A stretch of DNA of 64,000 bases, taken from Brachynemurus nebulosus. Its lineage: Eukaryota; Arthropoda; Insecta; Neuroptera; Myrmeleontidae. Positions 35,232-46,923 of the stretch are shown piece after piece (the first letter of the stretch is position 1; every line of letters starts with the position of its first letter). The stretch lies in contig JAPWDM010000007.1 in assembly GCA_035578155.1 (NCBI GenBank), forward strand, positions 33,268,413 through 33,332,412, read 5' to 3'. The position numbers and the translations under genes are program-made. Under the pieces are notes generated by a model that searched no databases, was not told the origin of the DNA, and worked only from the letters and a program-made list of their open reading frames with translations.

Positions 35232-36231
35232 CCCTGTAAAACTATACCTATGTAATATATTTACGTCAAACACTTGGAGTCACCGTGGTTCATTATTTGA
35301 AAGTCAAGGTGCTTTAACCATCAGATTCCACTGACAAGGAAAGGGCAAGAAGTCGAAAATTGAAAAAAAATCTGAAACTTTGTCAGTATGTAGAGAGTGG
35401 CTACCCAATAACATAAAAAATATCAGTTGCTGCTAAAAAACGTTTTTAAGGGGTGAAACATTCTCTCAAAGTTGGAACTCAAAAATTTAAAAATCGATGA
35501 AAATATGTTTATACGTACGTTAAAAAGTTCTAGTAACAAATATAACATTATTTTTTGCATTTACACATTTTTAAGGGTTGAAACCACCCCTCAACTGTGT
35601 ACTTAAAAATTTAAAAATTGATGATATATTGTTTATACATACTATACAGAGCTCTAATAATAAATGTAACATTATTTTTTGCATCTAAAAATTTTTAGGG
35701 GTTGAAACCACCCCCTAGAACTGTGTGAAAGAATATATTTATAATATATTTATCGTAAGGTCTCTATGTAAACACAATATCGCCAATTTTTAAATTTTTA
35801 GGTATGCACTTGAAGGGGTGGTTTGAAAATTTGTGGATGCAAAAAATAATGTTAGGTACATTTATTACTAAAGCTCTGTATAGTATAATATGTAAACAAA
35901 ATATTATAAATTTATAAATTTTTAAGTACACACATAAAGGGGTGGTTTCAACCCCTAAAGATTTGTAGACGCAAAAAATAATGTTATATTTGTTACTAGA
36001 ACTTTTTAAGGTACATATAAACAAAATTTCATCGATTTTTAAATTTTTGTGTTTCAACTTTGAGGGGCTGTTTCACCCCTTAAAAACGTTTTTTAGCAGC
36101 AACTGATTTTTTTTATATTATTAGGTTGCCACCCTCTATATACTGACAAAGTTTCAGATTTTTTTGAATTTTCGACTTCTTGCCCTTTCCTTGTGAGTGA
36201 ACGAAAATGGTGCCTTCGTGTACCTTAAGGG
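35232..36231. mobile_element. 1-kb TTAA-flanked foldback element
   Basis: TTAA|CCCT at 35228-35235 and AGGG|TTAA at 36228-36235 are the site and end bases of piggyBac elements. From AAGGAAAGGGCAAGAAGTCG (about 35336) inward, the left 400 bp is the approximate inverse of the right 400 bp. Within the arms a unit of about 124 bp (AAAAATTTAAAAATYGATGA, GGGTTGAAACCACCCC) repeats in tandem. Transcribed, it would fold into a long hairpin. Confidence 0.88.
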
Positions 36232-36513
36232 TTAATAGGCTCGCTAATCCATCCAAAAGTTTTCTAGTTAGATGTTTCTAGGTGAATTTAATGCCTCAGG
36301 GATTGTACCCATACACCTTGAGACATTTGAGAGTTAATGCGAAGCAGCATTTTTGTGGGGGTGCATTAAACTTTGAGTCAACAACGGTTTACTGATCGAT
36401 TGAAACTTTCTCGGTGGATTTGTTTCCGTATACCTCAATGTTTGTATCAATGAATCCCAAGGCTTCTTGGGAGGGCTTGGGGGAGTAGTGTTTATTAAAT
36501 TTTGATCCACTAG

Positions 36514-36746
36514 CAGAGTCGGGCTTACATAAGGGCACTTAGGGCACATGTCTCGGGGTCTCTACGAAATTAATAACGAATCTCTCAAAGCAGGAGTATA
36601 ATCAGCTGTATTTTTTTTTTGGAAAAATTTCGAAAATTTGTTATTTGTTTTACCAGGAACCTCCACCTGCGAGGTACTCAGGGGAGTGTACTCACATGAG
36701 AAGTGCCCCGGGGTGTCCACAGAGGCCTCCACTAAATCCAACCCTG
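36514..36746. mobile_element. hAT-like MITE, CAGGGCCGG family
   Basis: Runs from CAGAGTCGGGCTTACATAAG to AAATCCAACCCTG. It shares GGGCACTTAGGGCACATG with the copy at 23499. The flanking octamers TCCACTAG and CCCACCAA agree at 5 of 8, so this copy is old. Confidence 0.75.
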
Positions 36747-39322
36747 CCCACCAAAAACTTTTTATTCCTGTTTTGAATTCATATAAAAAAAATCTTAAGC
36801 CTTAAGGGTTTAATAACTGAAAATTTAGGGTTCGAATTTCGCTACGAAAGATTTGAGAGAAGTAATATTTATTTTGCTTACCTTCTACGACCTAATTTTA
36901 CAAGAATCAGCTTTTTGTGTTGCGCATGTGTCTATGTGGGATTCTTTATTCCCTCGTAGCATCCAAACTACATCTAAATAGATTTTTATAAACGACGTGT
37001 CATTAGATTTGTCTTAATATCGATACTGGTATAGGATGTGATCCTTAAATAACACTAAAGCATAATGTAGTCGGAGGCATACATGAAGTAACAAGTTGAA
37101 CAGTAATATCTGATGTCTCCGATTAAGTAGTACTAAAAGTATTGTTCTAAAATTTGCAATTTCGTACCTACAGAAATGTAGTTTAACTCCATAAGAACAC
37201 ACTAACTCCTGAAGTAGTTACAATTACCTGAATGACCAATTTCAGAGAGATACAGATCAGTTAAAAAATACACAGGACAGCACTGAACTTCAACTGGAAT
37301 ATAAAATATAAGAACAAAACATCTTAATAATTTATTTTTGGACTTTTTCAAAACGTTTCATCGACACCACTGAATTAATTAAAATCAAATTCTTATGATT
37401 ACTGTAATTAACGTTACGTTGAATTAATGTTAATGACTCTTCAAAGTTCAAAGAAAAAGTAGTACATTTTTTTTTACTGAAATCGTAAATAAACAAGTGT
37501 TATCGGGAAGAAGTTAGTGTCACAAGTTTGGCTAAATCGCTCCCCATTTTGCTTTATTTAATTTAAAAACTAAATAATTAATTTTTGTCGAATAATTATT
37601 AAAATATTCTATTTGTTTGAAACTTAACAATATCCATTTTACAAAATCGAATTACTCCTAAATGAGTTACCTAGTATCAAAATCTACTAATTCCACTTTA
37701 TAAAGATCATGGGAAATCGCAAAAAACCATAACTCAGTTCAAAATTAATTTTTCGATTAAAAAGTCATAATTATATTAACTAACAAGGTAAAAAAGATGA
37801 TTAGTACTATTATCAAAAAACAAAATTATCGTTTTACCCCTTTTTTAATCAAAATTATTTGAATTTATTAGGTTTTGATAGTAACATTTATATAAAGTGC
37901 GTTTTAAAACAGAAATTATAAGGGAAATTTATTAAAAAAAAAACTTGATTCAGCAATGTTGGATGTATCAGGGTTAAACGATACAATTTGTTTTGTAATA
38001 TTGTAAACTATTTTCAAACCAAAGTGCTTACTTAGTAATTCATTTACATCTACGATTTCATTATTTAAAATTTTAGATAAATACTAAAATACAAATTTTA
38101 CTTGAAAACATAATTTTATACTTCGTACGTCCCGCAAGTCAGTGAAAAAATTAAAATTTCAACGGTTAAAATCTAAAATATAGGTTATGTATGAGTATTT
38201 AGCAGGATTTGTAAAGTTTTCAATGTAATTTTAGCAGGATTTGAAAATTATGTTATATTTCAATTGCAGATTTCTTTAGTAAGCAGTTAAAATTACAACA
38301 AAAAATGTTAAGGGGCATATGCCTTGTTGCATTTAAAAATTAATGGCCCTAGAAAATAAAAAAATTCGAAAAGTGCATTTAGTAGATTTTGATACTAGGC
38401 GACACAAATATATGCAAACGACATACAACATTAAATCTGATTGCCTGTTTTAATAGTTGCCTAATTATAAATATTTACATTAATTATTATTCAAAATAAG
38501 TATTCAATTTTTAAATTAAACGGAGAAAACTGAGAGTACTTTACTGGTGTAAAGAAGTTACATAAAAAAAAACATTATCTGACAAGATTTTGATGACTAA
38601 AATACTGAAAAAAATTGCTTTTTCTTTTTAACTATATAAAAAACCAAACGATTTTTCATCGTTCGACACCAGTTTCTTTCCGGTACAAGTGTTACGTCAT
38701 ATTATCAAAAACTAGGTGTGTGTTTTGAATTGTGCCATTTTTTTTTGAAACTGATCGTACATATTTATATACAGAAGTTAAACAACTTTCACAATCTGTT
38801 ATTATTTTTTTTAATACTTTTTGGTTTTGATAAAAACCTGCTCAGTGCATTATTCAAATTGTATAATCCCTCACTTTAATGCATATTTTTTTTTGAATTT
38901 ATGTTATGTACGTATTAATTTTGTGTTTGTAAAATATTGTGTTTACTGTGAAATGGATATGTATAAAAATTCGTGCGCAAATTTTGAATTTATTGAAATA
39001 TTTTAAATAGTTTTTCTGTTGAGGTAATTTAAAAATATTTTGTTGAGTTTTACTGGTGTGGTATTCTTCGGTTTCAATTGATTTTTGAGTCCAATTTGAA
39101 GCATTAAAACACATTTAATGAATGAAAATTTTTGAAGAGTAAGTTTTCCAGTTTTTCTCGTACATATTATTAATCAGTTTTGTATTCGCGCGAGTGAAAA
39201 TTTTCCCATACATTGAGGTTGCCCTTGATTTTACTAATTAATTGCTAGGAAATAGAATTCATTGAGGAACAATATTTCTTATTGTTAGTACCAGTCAATT
39301 CAACACACAAGCGTATCCATTA
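36747..39322. other. No gene recognised
   Basis: 2.6 kb of AT-rich DNA. A possible 5' splice site on the minus strand (GTAGAAG|GTAAGC near 36882) could belong to a missing upstream exon of the channel gene, but no start codon or signal-peptide frame joins it. Nothing else is supported. Confidence 0.4.
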
Positions 39323-39330
39323 TAATCATG

Positions 39331-39534
39331 CAGGGCCGGACCTACAGTTATTACGGGGGGGGGGGGGCTTTGCCCCCCTCCCCAACATTAAACATTGAAC
39401 ATTTTGGCGCACCGATATTTTTTTTAAATTTTCCCCTACAAAAAAAAGTGACGAGCAAAAAAAAACATGGCGCCCCTAGAAACTTGCAGGGGGGGGGGGG
39501 CACGTGCCTCCGCTGCCTCCCAGATCCGGCCCTA
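39331..39534. mobile_element. hAT-like MITE, CAGGGCCGG family
   Basis: Runs from CAGGGCCGGACCTACAG to AGATCCGGCCCTA, with flanks TAATCATG and TAAGCATG (7 of 8). Two G runs lie inside (about 39354-39367 and 39489-39500). The GTGACGAGCAAAAAAAA block is shared with 47560-47755. Confidence 0.88.
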
Positions 39535-39542
39535 TAAGCATG

Positions 39543-40640
39543 TCCCCCTCAAACTCGTTGCAACTGAACACAGAACCGTTTCCCCTACTAAAAATTTTGC
39601 AAACCATAAATTTTATTTTTACATTTTTAGGATTCCGAAGAAAAAACACGAAATCGTTATAATTTCGTCATGGCCGTGCATTTTTTGGCCTGTGAACATG
39701 AAATTTTACATGTACATACCGCAAAAAAATTTTCTTAATTTCTTGGGGGACTTTCCCGTATTGGAAAGTGGAATGAAAACTTTTTTCACGCACCACATCG
39801 TGTGATATATCCTTAGAAAGGACTCTTAAAAAGGAAATATTGAGCTTCAAAGCGAGTTTTTTTGCCCCTCTCCCTCTCACATTCCGCGCTAATGACGAAA
39901 AATAAACAAATAGTTTAATGTTTTCGGTAAAAAAAAAAGAAAACTTGATTTTAAGTACCGTATTTGTATAAAGAATATCGAAGGCGCCATCTATTGACAA
40001 TCTGTTTAACCATAGTCCATTTCATGTGCGGGGTATCGTTAGAAAAATCTTGTCGACGATGCGATTCTAGCTATGAAATATTGTTATGTAAGGGCGATGT
40101 CACACTATAAATGTGCAATGACCTTTTAAATTTTAACAATATCAATACTGTCATTTAACTAGACGCTGATTCGATTTGAACTGAATGGAATTTGAACTAA
40201 AATTAAAATAATTTGAACTCTGTCACATCGTTAATTGAAGAAATCTTAATTCATATTGAACAAATGTATGTATTGTTTCTAAATAATCCATTGGAAATGT
40301 CATGTTTATAAGATGTTTACTTTTCCCAAATTGCCCATATGTATATTTCATTGATAAAATTTGAAAATTTATATTTAGAATTTAGACGTGTCACAGTTTC
40401 TAAAAAATTTATGACCGTTCAACAGTTTTATTACCACGTCATACGAATTCCAAAAATATCTGTCGCGAAAAAAAAACGTCATCCATTTGTCTCAGTAAGA
40501 TACATAATTTTACTTAAGGTAGTTCTATCGACGAAATATGATGGCTTTGTTAGGAAAATTTTCAAAAATTTTGTATATGTATTATTCAGAATTTGCTGAT
40601 TGGTATAAAATTGTACGTCGAATTCGCTACTCTTACAATG
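39543..40640. other. No gene recognised
   Basis: AT-rich. A 112-codon frame on the plus strand and a 110-codon frame on the minus strand overlap here but look random. GCGCCATCTATTGACAATCT near 39986 weakly resembles GCTGCCATCTATTGATGCAA of the 1178-bp spacer. Confidence 0.4.
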
Positions 40641-40644
40641 TTAA

Positions 40645-41097
40645 CACTATGAGGCCCGAGCATTTTCATAGTAAACGTTCCCGGAAGCCGGCAATATTTA
40701 AAAAAAAATACTTTATATAAACAAATAGATAAAATAAAATGATTCAAACACTGAATAAATTCAACACAGTTCAACATGTATGTGTAAAACTGTAAACATA
40801 TGTACATGATACGTACATACTACATATACACTGACATTCAAATCAATTTTATTTAAAAATATAAATATTTAAGAATATAAATTATATTAGTATTTTTTGT
40901 TTATCTTAAAATTTTTTATACATAGAAACCAAAAGAGTAGTGTGTGTTGGTATGTATTTGTGTGAGTAGGAACACATCCGTCACATAATCATCGCACACA
41001 TAATGCGTAACCAACTAATCAATTAATCATTGATCGCGGTCGGCCTCTGCGGATGTTTTGTTTGGTTTCGGATGCCGAAGCCATGGGACTGAAAGTG
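40645..41097 (-). mobile_element. TTAA-flanked MITE family F, copy 4
   Basis: TTAA at 40641-40644 and 41098-41101. Starts CACTATGAGGCCCGAGCATT and ends CATGGGACTGAAAGTG. 453 bp, same orientation as copy 3. Confidence 0.88.
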
Positions 41098-41101
41098 TTA
41101 A

Positions 41102-41811
41102 TAAAAAATTTTGTCAGATAGTTACATAATTATATAAACAAAAGGTTTGAAGCCGAAATTTGAAGCCGATTCACTGTTTACTTTCTGAGATAATTTCGAA
41201 CAACTATGCAAAAATGTTATTTTATCATTATTTTATTCATACTCGCCAATATAGTTATACTATACGTGTGCACGTATTAGCTACTCTGTGGGTATCAAGG
41301 CTATTGAGTATATACTTAACAAACAACATCGCTCACAATTCACAATTTGGTATATTTACATATCCCAATAAACCACCTTAACATGTTCAGTAAAATTTTT
41401 ACTAATATGAATAGCAAGTTATGAGTCATCACGATGCGTTCACGGTCAACTTATTTAGAATTGATCAGTAAAAATTTTCAATTAAAACGCACGCGGCTCA
41501 TAAACGTGTACAGTATATTATCAAAAGTGGTGACACAAATGTACCATCAGTCATTTATATTTATGTGGGGAAAAGTACAAGAAATGATTCATAATTTTTG
41601 ATAATTGAATGTATCATAGTTTAAATTTATATGCTTAAATTTATTACGTATATCTGAATACTATGATTGAATTTGTAAATTTTTATTGGGGCCGAGGAAA
41701 AATTTTTCTATCAATTGTTGTTGTAACTTATCGAAATTTTTGTCTCCAAAATCTATTCTGTTTCTTTTACTTTTTTTATTTTATTGAGAAAGTTGATTTT
41801 ATAAAATGAAA
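41102..41811. other. No gene seen
   Basis: AT-rich sequence with no recognisable feature. Confidence 0.45.
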
Positions 41812-41894
41812 AAAAAATTTCTACCATAGTCTCGGGCTGAAGTTCGGTCATAAGAACGATTGGAATAGCTGAATTTCCATTCTGGAAATTCGTT
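41812..41894 (+). mobile_element. Helitron/HINE-like element, 3' end only (copy 5)
   Basis: TTTCTACCATAGTCTCGGGC leads to a perfect 9-bp hairpin at 41871-41891 (GAATTTCCA-TTC-TGGAAATTC), then CGTTG, one change from the CGCTA of other copies. Confidence 0.68.
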
Positions 41895-42049
41895 GAAATG
41901 GACTTTCAATTAATATTCAGTATGACTGATATAAATTTTTACAATTAAATTACTAAAATACGTCAAAATTTGTTGATTTTATTCTTTAAATGTTCCTAAA
42001 GAGTTCAAGTTTTTTGAAATAAGTTTTGTATCATTTAATCTTTAATAGA

Positions 42050-42570
42050 AAGTATTTATTCGATTGAGTATTGGTGTTCGGTGTATTTTGGGGATTCCCC
42101 TATTAGTTGCATGTTAATATATTTCGTTTAGAAATATGACTGATTCGAGAGAAGTCTTTTCTCTTATGGTCCTTCGAGCTTAATTTTGGTAAAAATGAAA
42201 AGAATGATTTCGAAAACCTATAATTTACTTCAAATTCATTCACGATTCTGAAGGTCCTGAAAAATTTTCATAAACTTGATGTCATAAAATTATAAAACTT
42301 TATTTTTCAAATCAAATCTAAATTAAGGTGAATTTGGGCAACTGAGGCGTGAATTTTTCATTTTTGTAATCAAAATGGCGAAATTTCTTACTTTTTCTTA
42401 TGGTCCTTCGAGCTTGATTTTTTTTATTATTTAATCTTTAGCAGAAAGTATGTATTTATTCGATTAAGTGTTCGGTATTCGGTATGTTTTGGGGATTCCC
42501 CCAGTAGCTGTGTGTTAAAAAAAAGGAATTTTTAAAATATTTGTTCTCATTCTAATGCTTCAACCACCTT
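42050..42570 (-). repeat. Composite of 300-bp monomer family and flanking repeat
   Basis: Monomer fragments in reverse orientation (CCTTCGAGCTTAATTTTGGT near 42171, and again near 42403) are bracketed by two copies of a block with TTTTGGGGATTCCCC (42093, 42489). The same block also occurs near 20475 and inverted near 32930. Confidence 0.65.
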
Positions 42571-44057
42571 AAGTTAACTTTGTATTTATTTAATAAATTA
42601 TCAACATACTAATTATTTTAAAACCTCTAAATCGTACACGCGTATAAATGCGTTTCATATACAAGTATTTCCAGTTGCTCATAAATATTGCGGCATCCCA
42701 AGTAACATTTACAACTAGAAGAGTTACGTGTTTTTGATGCTTCAAATTGATACACTGAAATTATTGGAAAATGTAAAATTTTCAAGGTTTTTTTATTGTG
42801 ATTAAAAATAAAATTTTCCTGTTAACGTTAAAAATAATTTTCTTATCTCATCTATTTGTGATAATTTCACAGAACAGGGAAATTATAGTTTCACCGTGGC
42901 CCTACCTTTAATTTAATGAAATCCCATAATCTCATCGTTTATATTTTGAAAGGATTTCGATTCGGGTCTCATTATAACGTATGCGGAAAAGATCGAAAAT
43001 GCGTGATTAGATATTTTATATTTTTTATATTTTTTTTTTTTTATAAATTTCATGATAAAACTTATACGTATATTTAGCAAACATGTTTATCAATTTTTAA
43101 TAATTAAAAAAAATGTTAATTGACGTTTTAAAATTTATTAAAACAATTGAAAACATCAATTGAGTGTAGTCTTCAAATTTTTTTTTTTTTTTTTGAAATT
43201 CTAAAAAAAAAATATTTTATACCCGGCCATAAGTAGTTGCTACAAACATGCCAGAAAGTAACGATTACTAATGATTAGTATTAAGCCCGAAATTTGAAGG
43301 CAATCGGTTGGAGAGAACTCAAAATTTTCTGTTGATCAGATCGAAAAAGTTTCGAGAAAAACGTGTTTAAAGTTGTGAAGGAAATGAATTGGACACTGAA
43401 TTAAACCAACTATGAAATACCAATCCATTCTACCAGTTACTGTTTTAAAAATTTAAAAAAAAAATAATAAAAAAAAAAAACTTTCAATAATAATTACTAA
43501 TTACTTAACTGTGTAATTACTACATTTTTTTTTTTCAAAACACTTACATATAGTGTTCAATTCAAAAACCTTAGCAAAGTTTTTTGGTCTTCAAAAAAAA
43601 AAAAAAGAAAAAAAATCAATCTGTCCTCTTCTTTGATTATACCCCGAATCCACTTATCAGTTTGAAAGGTAATTCATTAATTAATCTTAGTTATAATAAA
43701 TTATCAGAAATAATTGCTAATCAGTCAAAACACATAAATTGAAATGAACAGTGGCGGTTCACAAGAAAGTGCAACATCCAAGGAGTTATCAAAAAAAAAA
43801 CAATTTTTGAAATATTTTTTTAGTTATTTCCATTACTACAGCGGAAACTCTTTTTACACGATCTTTTTTGGGCGGTTTTTTTTCAAATTTTTGTGCATAA
43901 TGAGACTGGCAAGTATGAAAAAGTAAGAAATTTGAACATTAATTTGCAGTTAAGTTAGTTATTGACTGTTTTTAAACATCTTAAGTATAAGAATATAAAT
44001 TATTGCATCATTCAATTCTTTTACGCGTGTATGTACTGCAATTTTTGTAATATTATA
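42571..44057. other. No gene recognised
   Basis: AT-rich with long A and T runs. A less AT-rich patch at 43220-43430 has no open frame and no clear family. Confidence 0.4.
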
Positions 44058-44316
44058 AATACCCCCGTCGCAGCATCCTACAACATAGCGAATATCCATT
44101 CATAAAAATTAATTTTTCTCAGAAACTAGTTGACTTTTAAAATTGAGAAAATTTTGGTAAAAATATTTTTGTATGAAAAACGCCCAAAAAAACATGTTGC
44201 GGGCATCGGGCGTGTCTGACTGAAGAACCCATCCAAGATTTTTGGACTTCGAACGTTTTCACCAAATTTCGTAGAAATAAAATGTTTCGTTCGAGAGTTA
44301 TCGCGCGGACACATAA

Positions 44317-44382
<66 letters not shown>

Positions 44383-44467
44383 TTTAGTGAATGTCATTTT
44401 CAACTTCTAGGCACCTCAAAACAAACAGTGGCTGTAATAGCTGAATTTTCGATTCGAACATTCGCTA
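44058..44467 (+). mobile_element. Helitron/HINE-like element, copy 3
   Basis: The left block AATACCCCCGTCGCAGCATC begins the element. A (TA)n tract occupies 44318-44379 directly before AAATTTTAGTGAATGTCATT. The right-end hairpin is GAATTTTCG-ATT-CGAACATTC (one mismatch), ending CGCTA. A CTACCATAGTC block present in other copies is deleted. Confidence 0.72.
44318..44379. repeat. (TA)n microsatellite inside the Helitron-like element
   Basis: About 30 TA dinucleotides at the same element position where copy 1 has about 45 and copy 4 a short TATATATGTATATA run. Confidence 0.93.
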
Positions 44468-44487
44468 AAATGAAATAATATATTTGT

Positions 44488-44562
44488 TTAGAAAAGCAAT
44501 TTCTAGGGAAATCGTTAGGTTTTGAGCGTTTTGAGTTGAGCGATCCCTATCCATTCTATAAA
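44488..44562 (-). mobile_element. Remnant of the TACAG-family element
   Basis: Read on the minus strand, it matches the CTCAAAACGCTCAAAACC region of the copies at 15965, 29299 and 62200. It lies between two Helitron-like copies. No ends remain. Confidence 0.6.
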
Positions 44563-45304
44563 AATACCCCTGTCGCAGCATCCTGCATAACATAGCGAAT
44601 TTCCGTTTATAAAAATTAGTTTTTCTCCGAAACTAGTTGATATAGAATAATAGTTTAAAGACCTTTTTATGTAATTTTTTCCCCTTTTTTAAATGGTGTA
44701 AAAAAGGGGGGACTGTGTGAGTTTTTCGAGAGTTGCCGTTTTTATTACAGCCAAACCGTTGATTTAATCGAAAAATTGTTCAAATAAGAGTTGTAGATAT
44801 CAACAGGGGCAACCGATTGCTATAGTCAGGAGCTTTATAGCTCTTATGGTTTTCGAGCCATGATATAAACTTATAGATTTTTAAATGGGACTATATATTA
44901 ATTTTTCGATAAAATTGATCTAATGCATTAATTGACAACATAAATGAGCAAAAAAAATTTTCTTACCTAAGTTTAATTTTTTAATTTTTCTTTAATTTAT
45001 CAGTTAGGTGGTACAAATATGCATATGTACTTGAGGCTACTTCAACCGATAGTGTGTTTCCTGGTTACATTTCCATTACATCCAAGAAAAGAACCTTCTC
45101 CAGTACCGTTTCTATCATAAAAATTTGATTGTAATAGAAATGGCAACTCTCAAAAAACTCACATGGTATATATGTATATAAATTTTATCCAGATATTATT
45201 TTCGGTTTCTAGAAACCTCAAAACAAATTTCTGCCATAGTCCCCGGCTCAAGTCGCGTTATGACAGTGGCTGTAATAGCTGAATTCCATTCTGGAAATTC
45301 GCTA
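44563..45304 (+). mobile_element. Helitron/HINE-like element, copy 4, with nested MITE
   Basis: The left block AATACCCCTGTCGCAGCATC contains the subterminal AGCGAATTTCC. The right end is the hairpin GAATTCCA-TTC-TGGAAATTC, ending CGCTA. The body is split by the MITE at 44716-45163. Left and right termini are inverse to one another over about 11 bp. Confidence 0.72.
44716..45163. mobile_element. 448-bp inverted-repeat MITE
   Basis: The left end TGTGAGTTTTTCGAGAGTTG is matched by the inverted right end (CAACTCTCAAAAAACTCACA), continuing as CCGTTTTTATTACA / TGTAATAGAAATGG. Target duplication not resolved. No coding frame. Confidence 0.82.
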
Positions 45305-46009
45305 AAACTGAGCTGTACCCAGTTTTGGCCAGGACGCACGATTTTAAATATACCAATCACTTTAAAGAACCGATTGCGCCTATATTTGTTATCAAACGGC
45401 TGCACCCTTTAAAATATAAATTTGCAATTTATTTGCGATAAGAGTTTATATGTACGTTTTGCTAATGATAAAATTAAGACTGTCGTACGAACGGATTAGC
45501 AAAAGTTTAGATAATTCACAACAGAACAATTGACTTAATAAGAAATAATAAAAAAATAATCATGATTAGCGTTTATTTAATACTGTGCTGTTGTTTGTTA
45601 TCTGCAAAAAAACAATTTTTCAAAATTATCTCACGACTGTTTTCTACACCGGTAAAACCGTTCCAGTGCAAAGAGTGGCCGGTCAGTTATTTAATAATTG
45701 TTTAATAATTATGTGTGTAGAAAAATAACGTTTTGTTATTTTCAAAATTTGTTCGTTCAAAGTGTAAATTTTCAACGAGTGACCGCTTTAAATGATTTAA
45801 CGAAACTATATTTGCACGAATAATGAATTTTCGAAATAATAAAATCCCGTATAAAAATGGTAAGTATTGTTTTAAAATTTTTCTCTAATTTTGCGCAATT
45901 GTTTCGACAAAAAAAAAAATGAAGCAATTACTCTTGAAAGCGTTATTGTAATTATGGTGTTAATATAGTATACGATCGGAGCTAAAGAGGCCCATAATGG
46001 TCCGACGTG
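45305..46009. other. No gene recognised
   Basis: AT-rich. At 45855-45866 ATGGTAAGTATTG resembles a 5' splice site after a leader, which could be a distant 5' exon of the ATPase gene, but nothing links the two. Confidence 0.35.
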
Positions 46010-46650
46010 TTTAATTTTGGTAAAAATGAAAAGAATGACTTCGAAAATCGATAGCTCATTTCCGGTTTTATCATTTAATTCATGTGTTTTAAAGTATTGA
46101 AAAATTTTTGCAAACTTGATGAATTAAAAAAAAAAATATTTTTTTTTTCAAACCAAGCTTCACGAAAGTGATTTCAGTTAGAATGATTGCTTGAATTTGG
46201 GTAACTGAGGGATGAAACATTCATTTTCACTGTCAAAATAATGAAACTCGTTTTAGAAATATAACTGACTCGACAGAAGTTAATTTTCTAATTGTCTTTC
46301 GAGCTTAATTTTGGTAAAATTGAAAAGAACGACCTCGAAAACCTATAATTCGCTTCCAGTTTCATCATTTTATCGTTTCATTTACGGATTTTAAGGCCTT
46401 GAAAAATTTTAATAAACTTAATGACGTCACCAAACTAAAAATTTCTTTTTTCTCAAATCAAACCTTATAGAAATGATCTGAATTAGAGTGATTGGATAAA
46501 TTAGGGTAATTTGAGTGTGAACTTTTCATTTTTGCTATCAGAATGTCGAAATTCCTTTTAGAAATATGACTAATTCGATAGAAGTCTTTTTTTAGTGGTC
46601 CTAAAACTGTAAATAACAGTTTCAGAAACCTATAATTCGCGTCCACTATT
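46010..46650 (-). repeat. Dispersed 300-bp monomer family, two to three monomers in reverse
   Basis: TTAATTTTGGTAAAAATGAA near 46011 recurs as TTAATTTTGGTAAAATTGAA near 46305, a period of about 294 bp. AATGACGTCACCAAAC near 46420 is the core palindrome with changes. Confidence 0.72.
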
Positions 46651-46721
46651 GACAATTAAGTTTTTTTTTTTTTCGTACTTTTTTAAAAAGTATTGTACTT
46701 TATTTTAGACAAACGTACTTT

Positions 46722-46915
46722 CAGGCCCGACGAGAGGGTGGGGTAGCCGAGGTTATAGCCCTGGGGCTCGGCTTGAAAAAAGGGGCCCGCAGCGATCAGT
46801 AGGGGCCCGGGAAAAAGTAAAATTTTTTTTTTTGTTTCTCACTTATTTTTTCGGGGAGAAATTTTTAAGAGATGTGCTTTATTTCCAGGGCCCGCCATTT
46901 CTCTCCACGGCCCTG
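46722..46915. mobile_element. hAT-like MITE, CAGGGCCGG family (diverged)
   Basis: Runs from CAGGCCCGACGAGAG to CTCCACGGCCCTG, with flanks CGTACTTT and CATACTTT (7 of 8). GC-rich interior with repeated GGGGCCCG. Confidence 0.82.
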
Positions 46916-46923
46916 CATACTTT

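Noticed and set aside
36882..36945. Possible upstream exon of the channel gene (minus strand, GTAAGC donor)
   Set aside because: The frame that would join the 31456 exon runs into a stop codon upstream without a methionine or signal peptide.
39467..40000. Overlapping 112- and 110-residue frames on opposite strands
   Set aside because: One begins inside a hAT-like MITE and neither shows a recognisable domain.
45855..45866. ATGGTAAGTATTG as a distant first exon of the ATPase gene
   Set aside because: Only the donor-like string supports it; such strings are frequent by chance.
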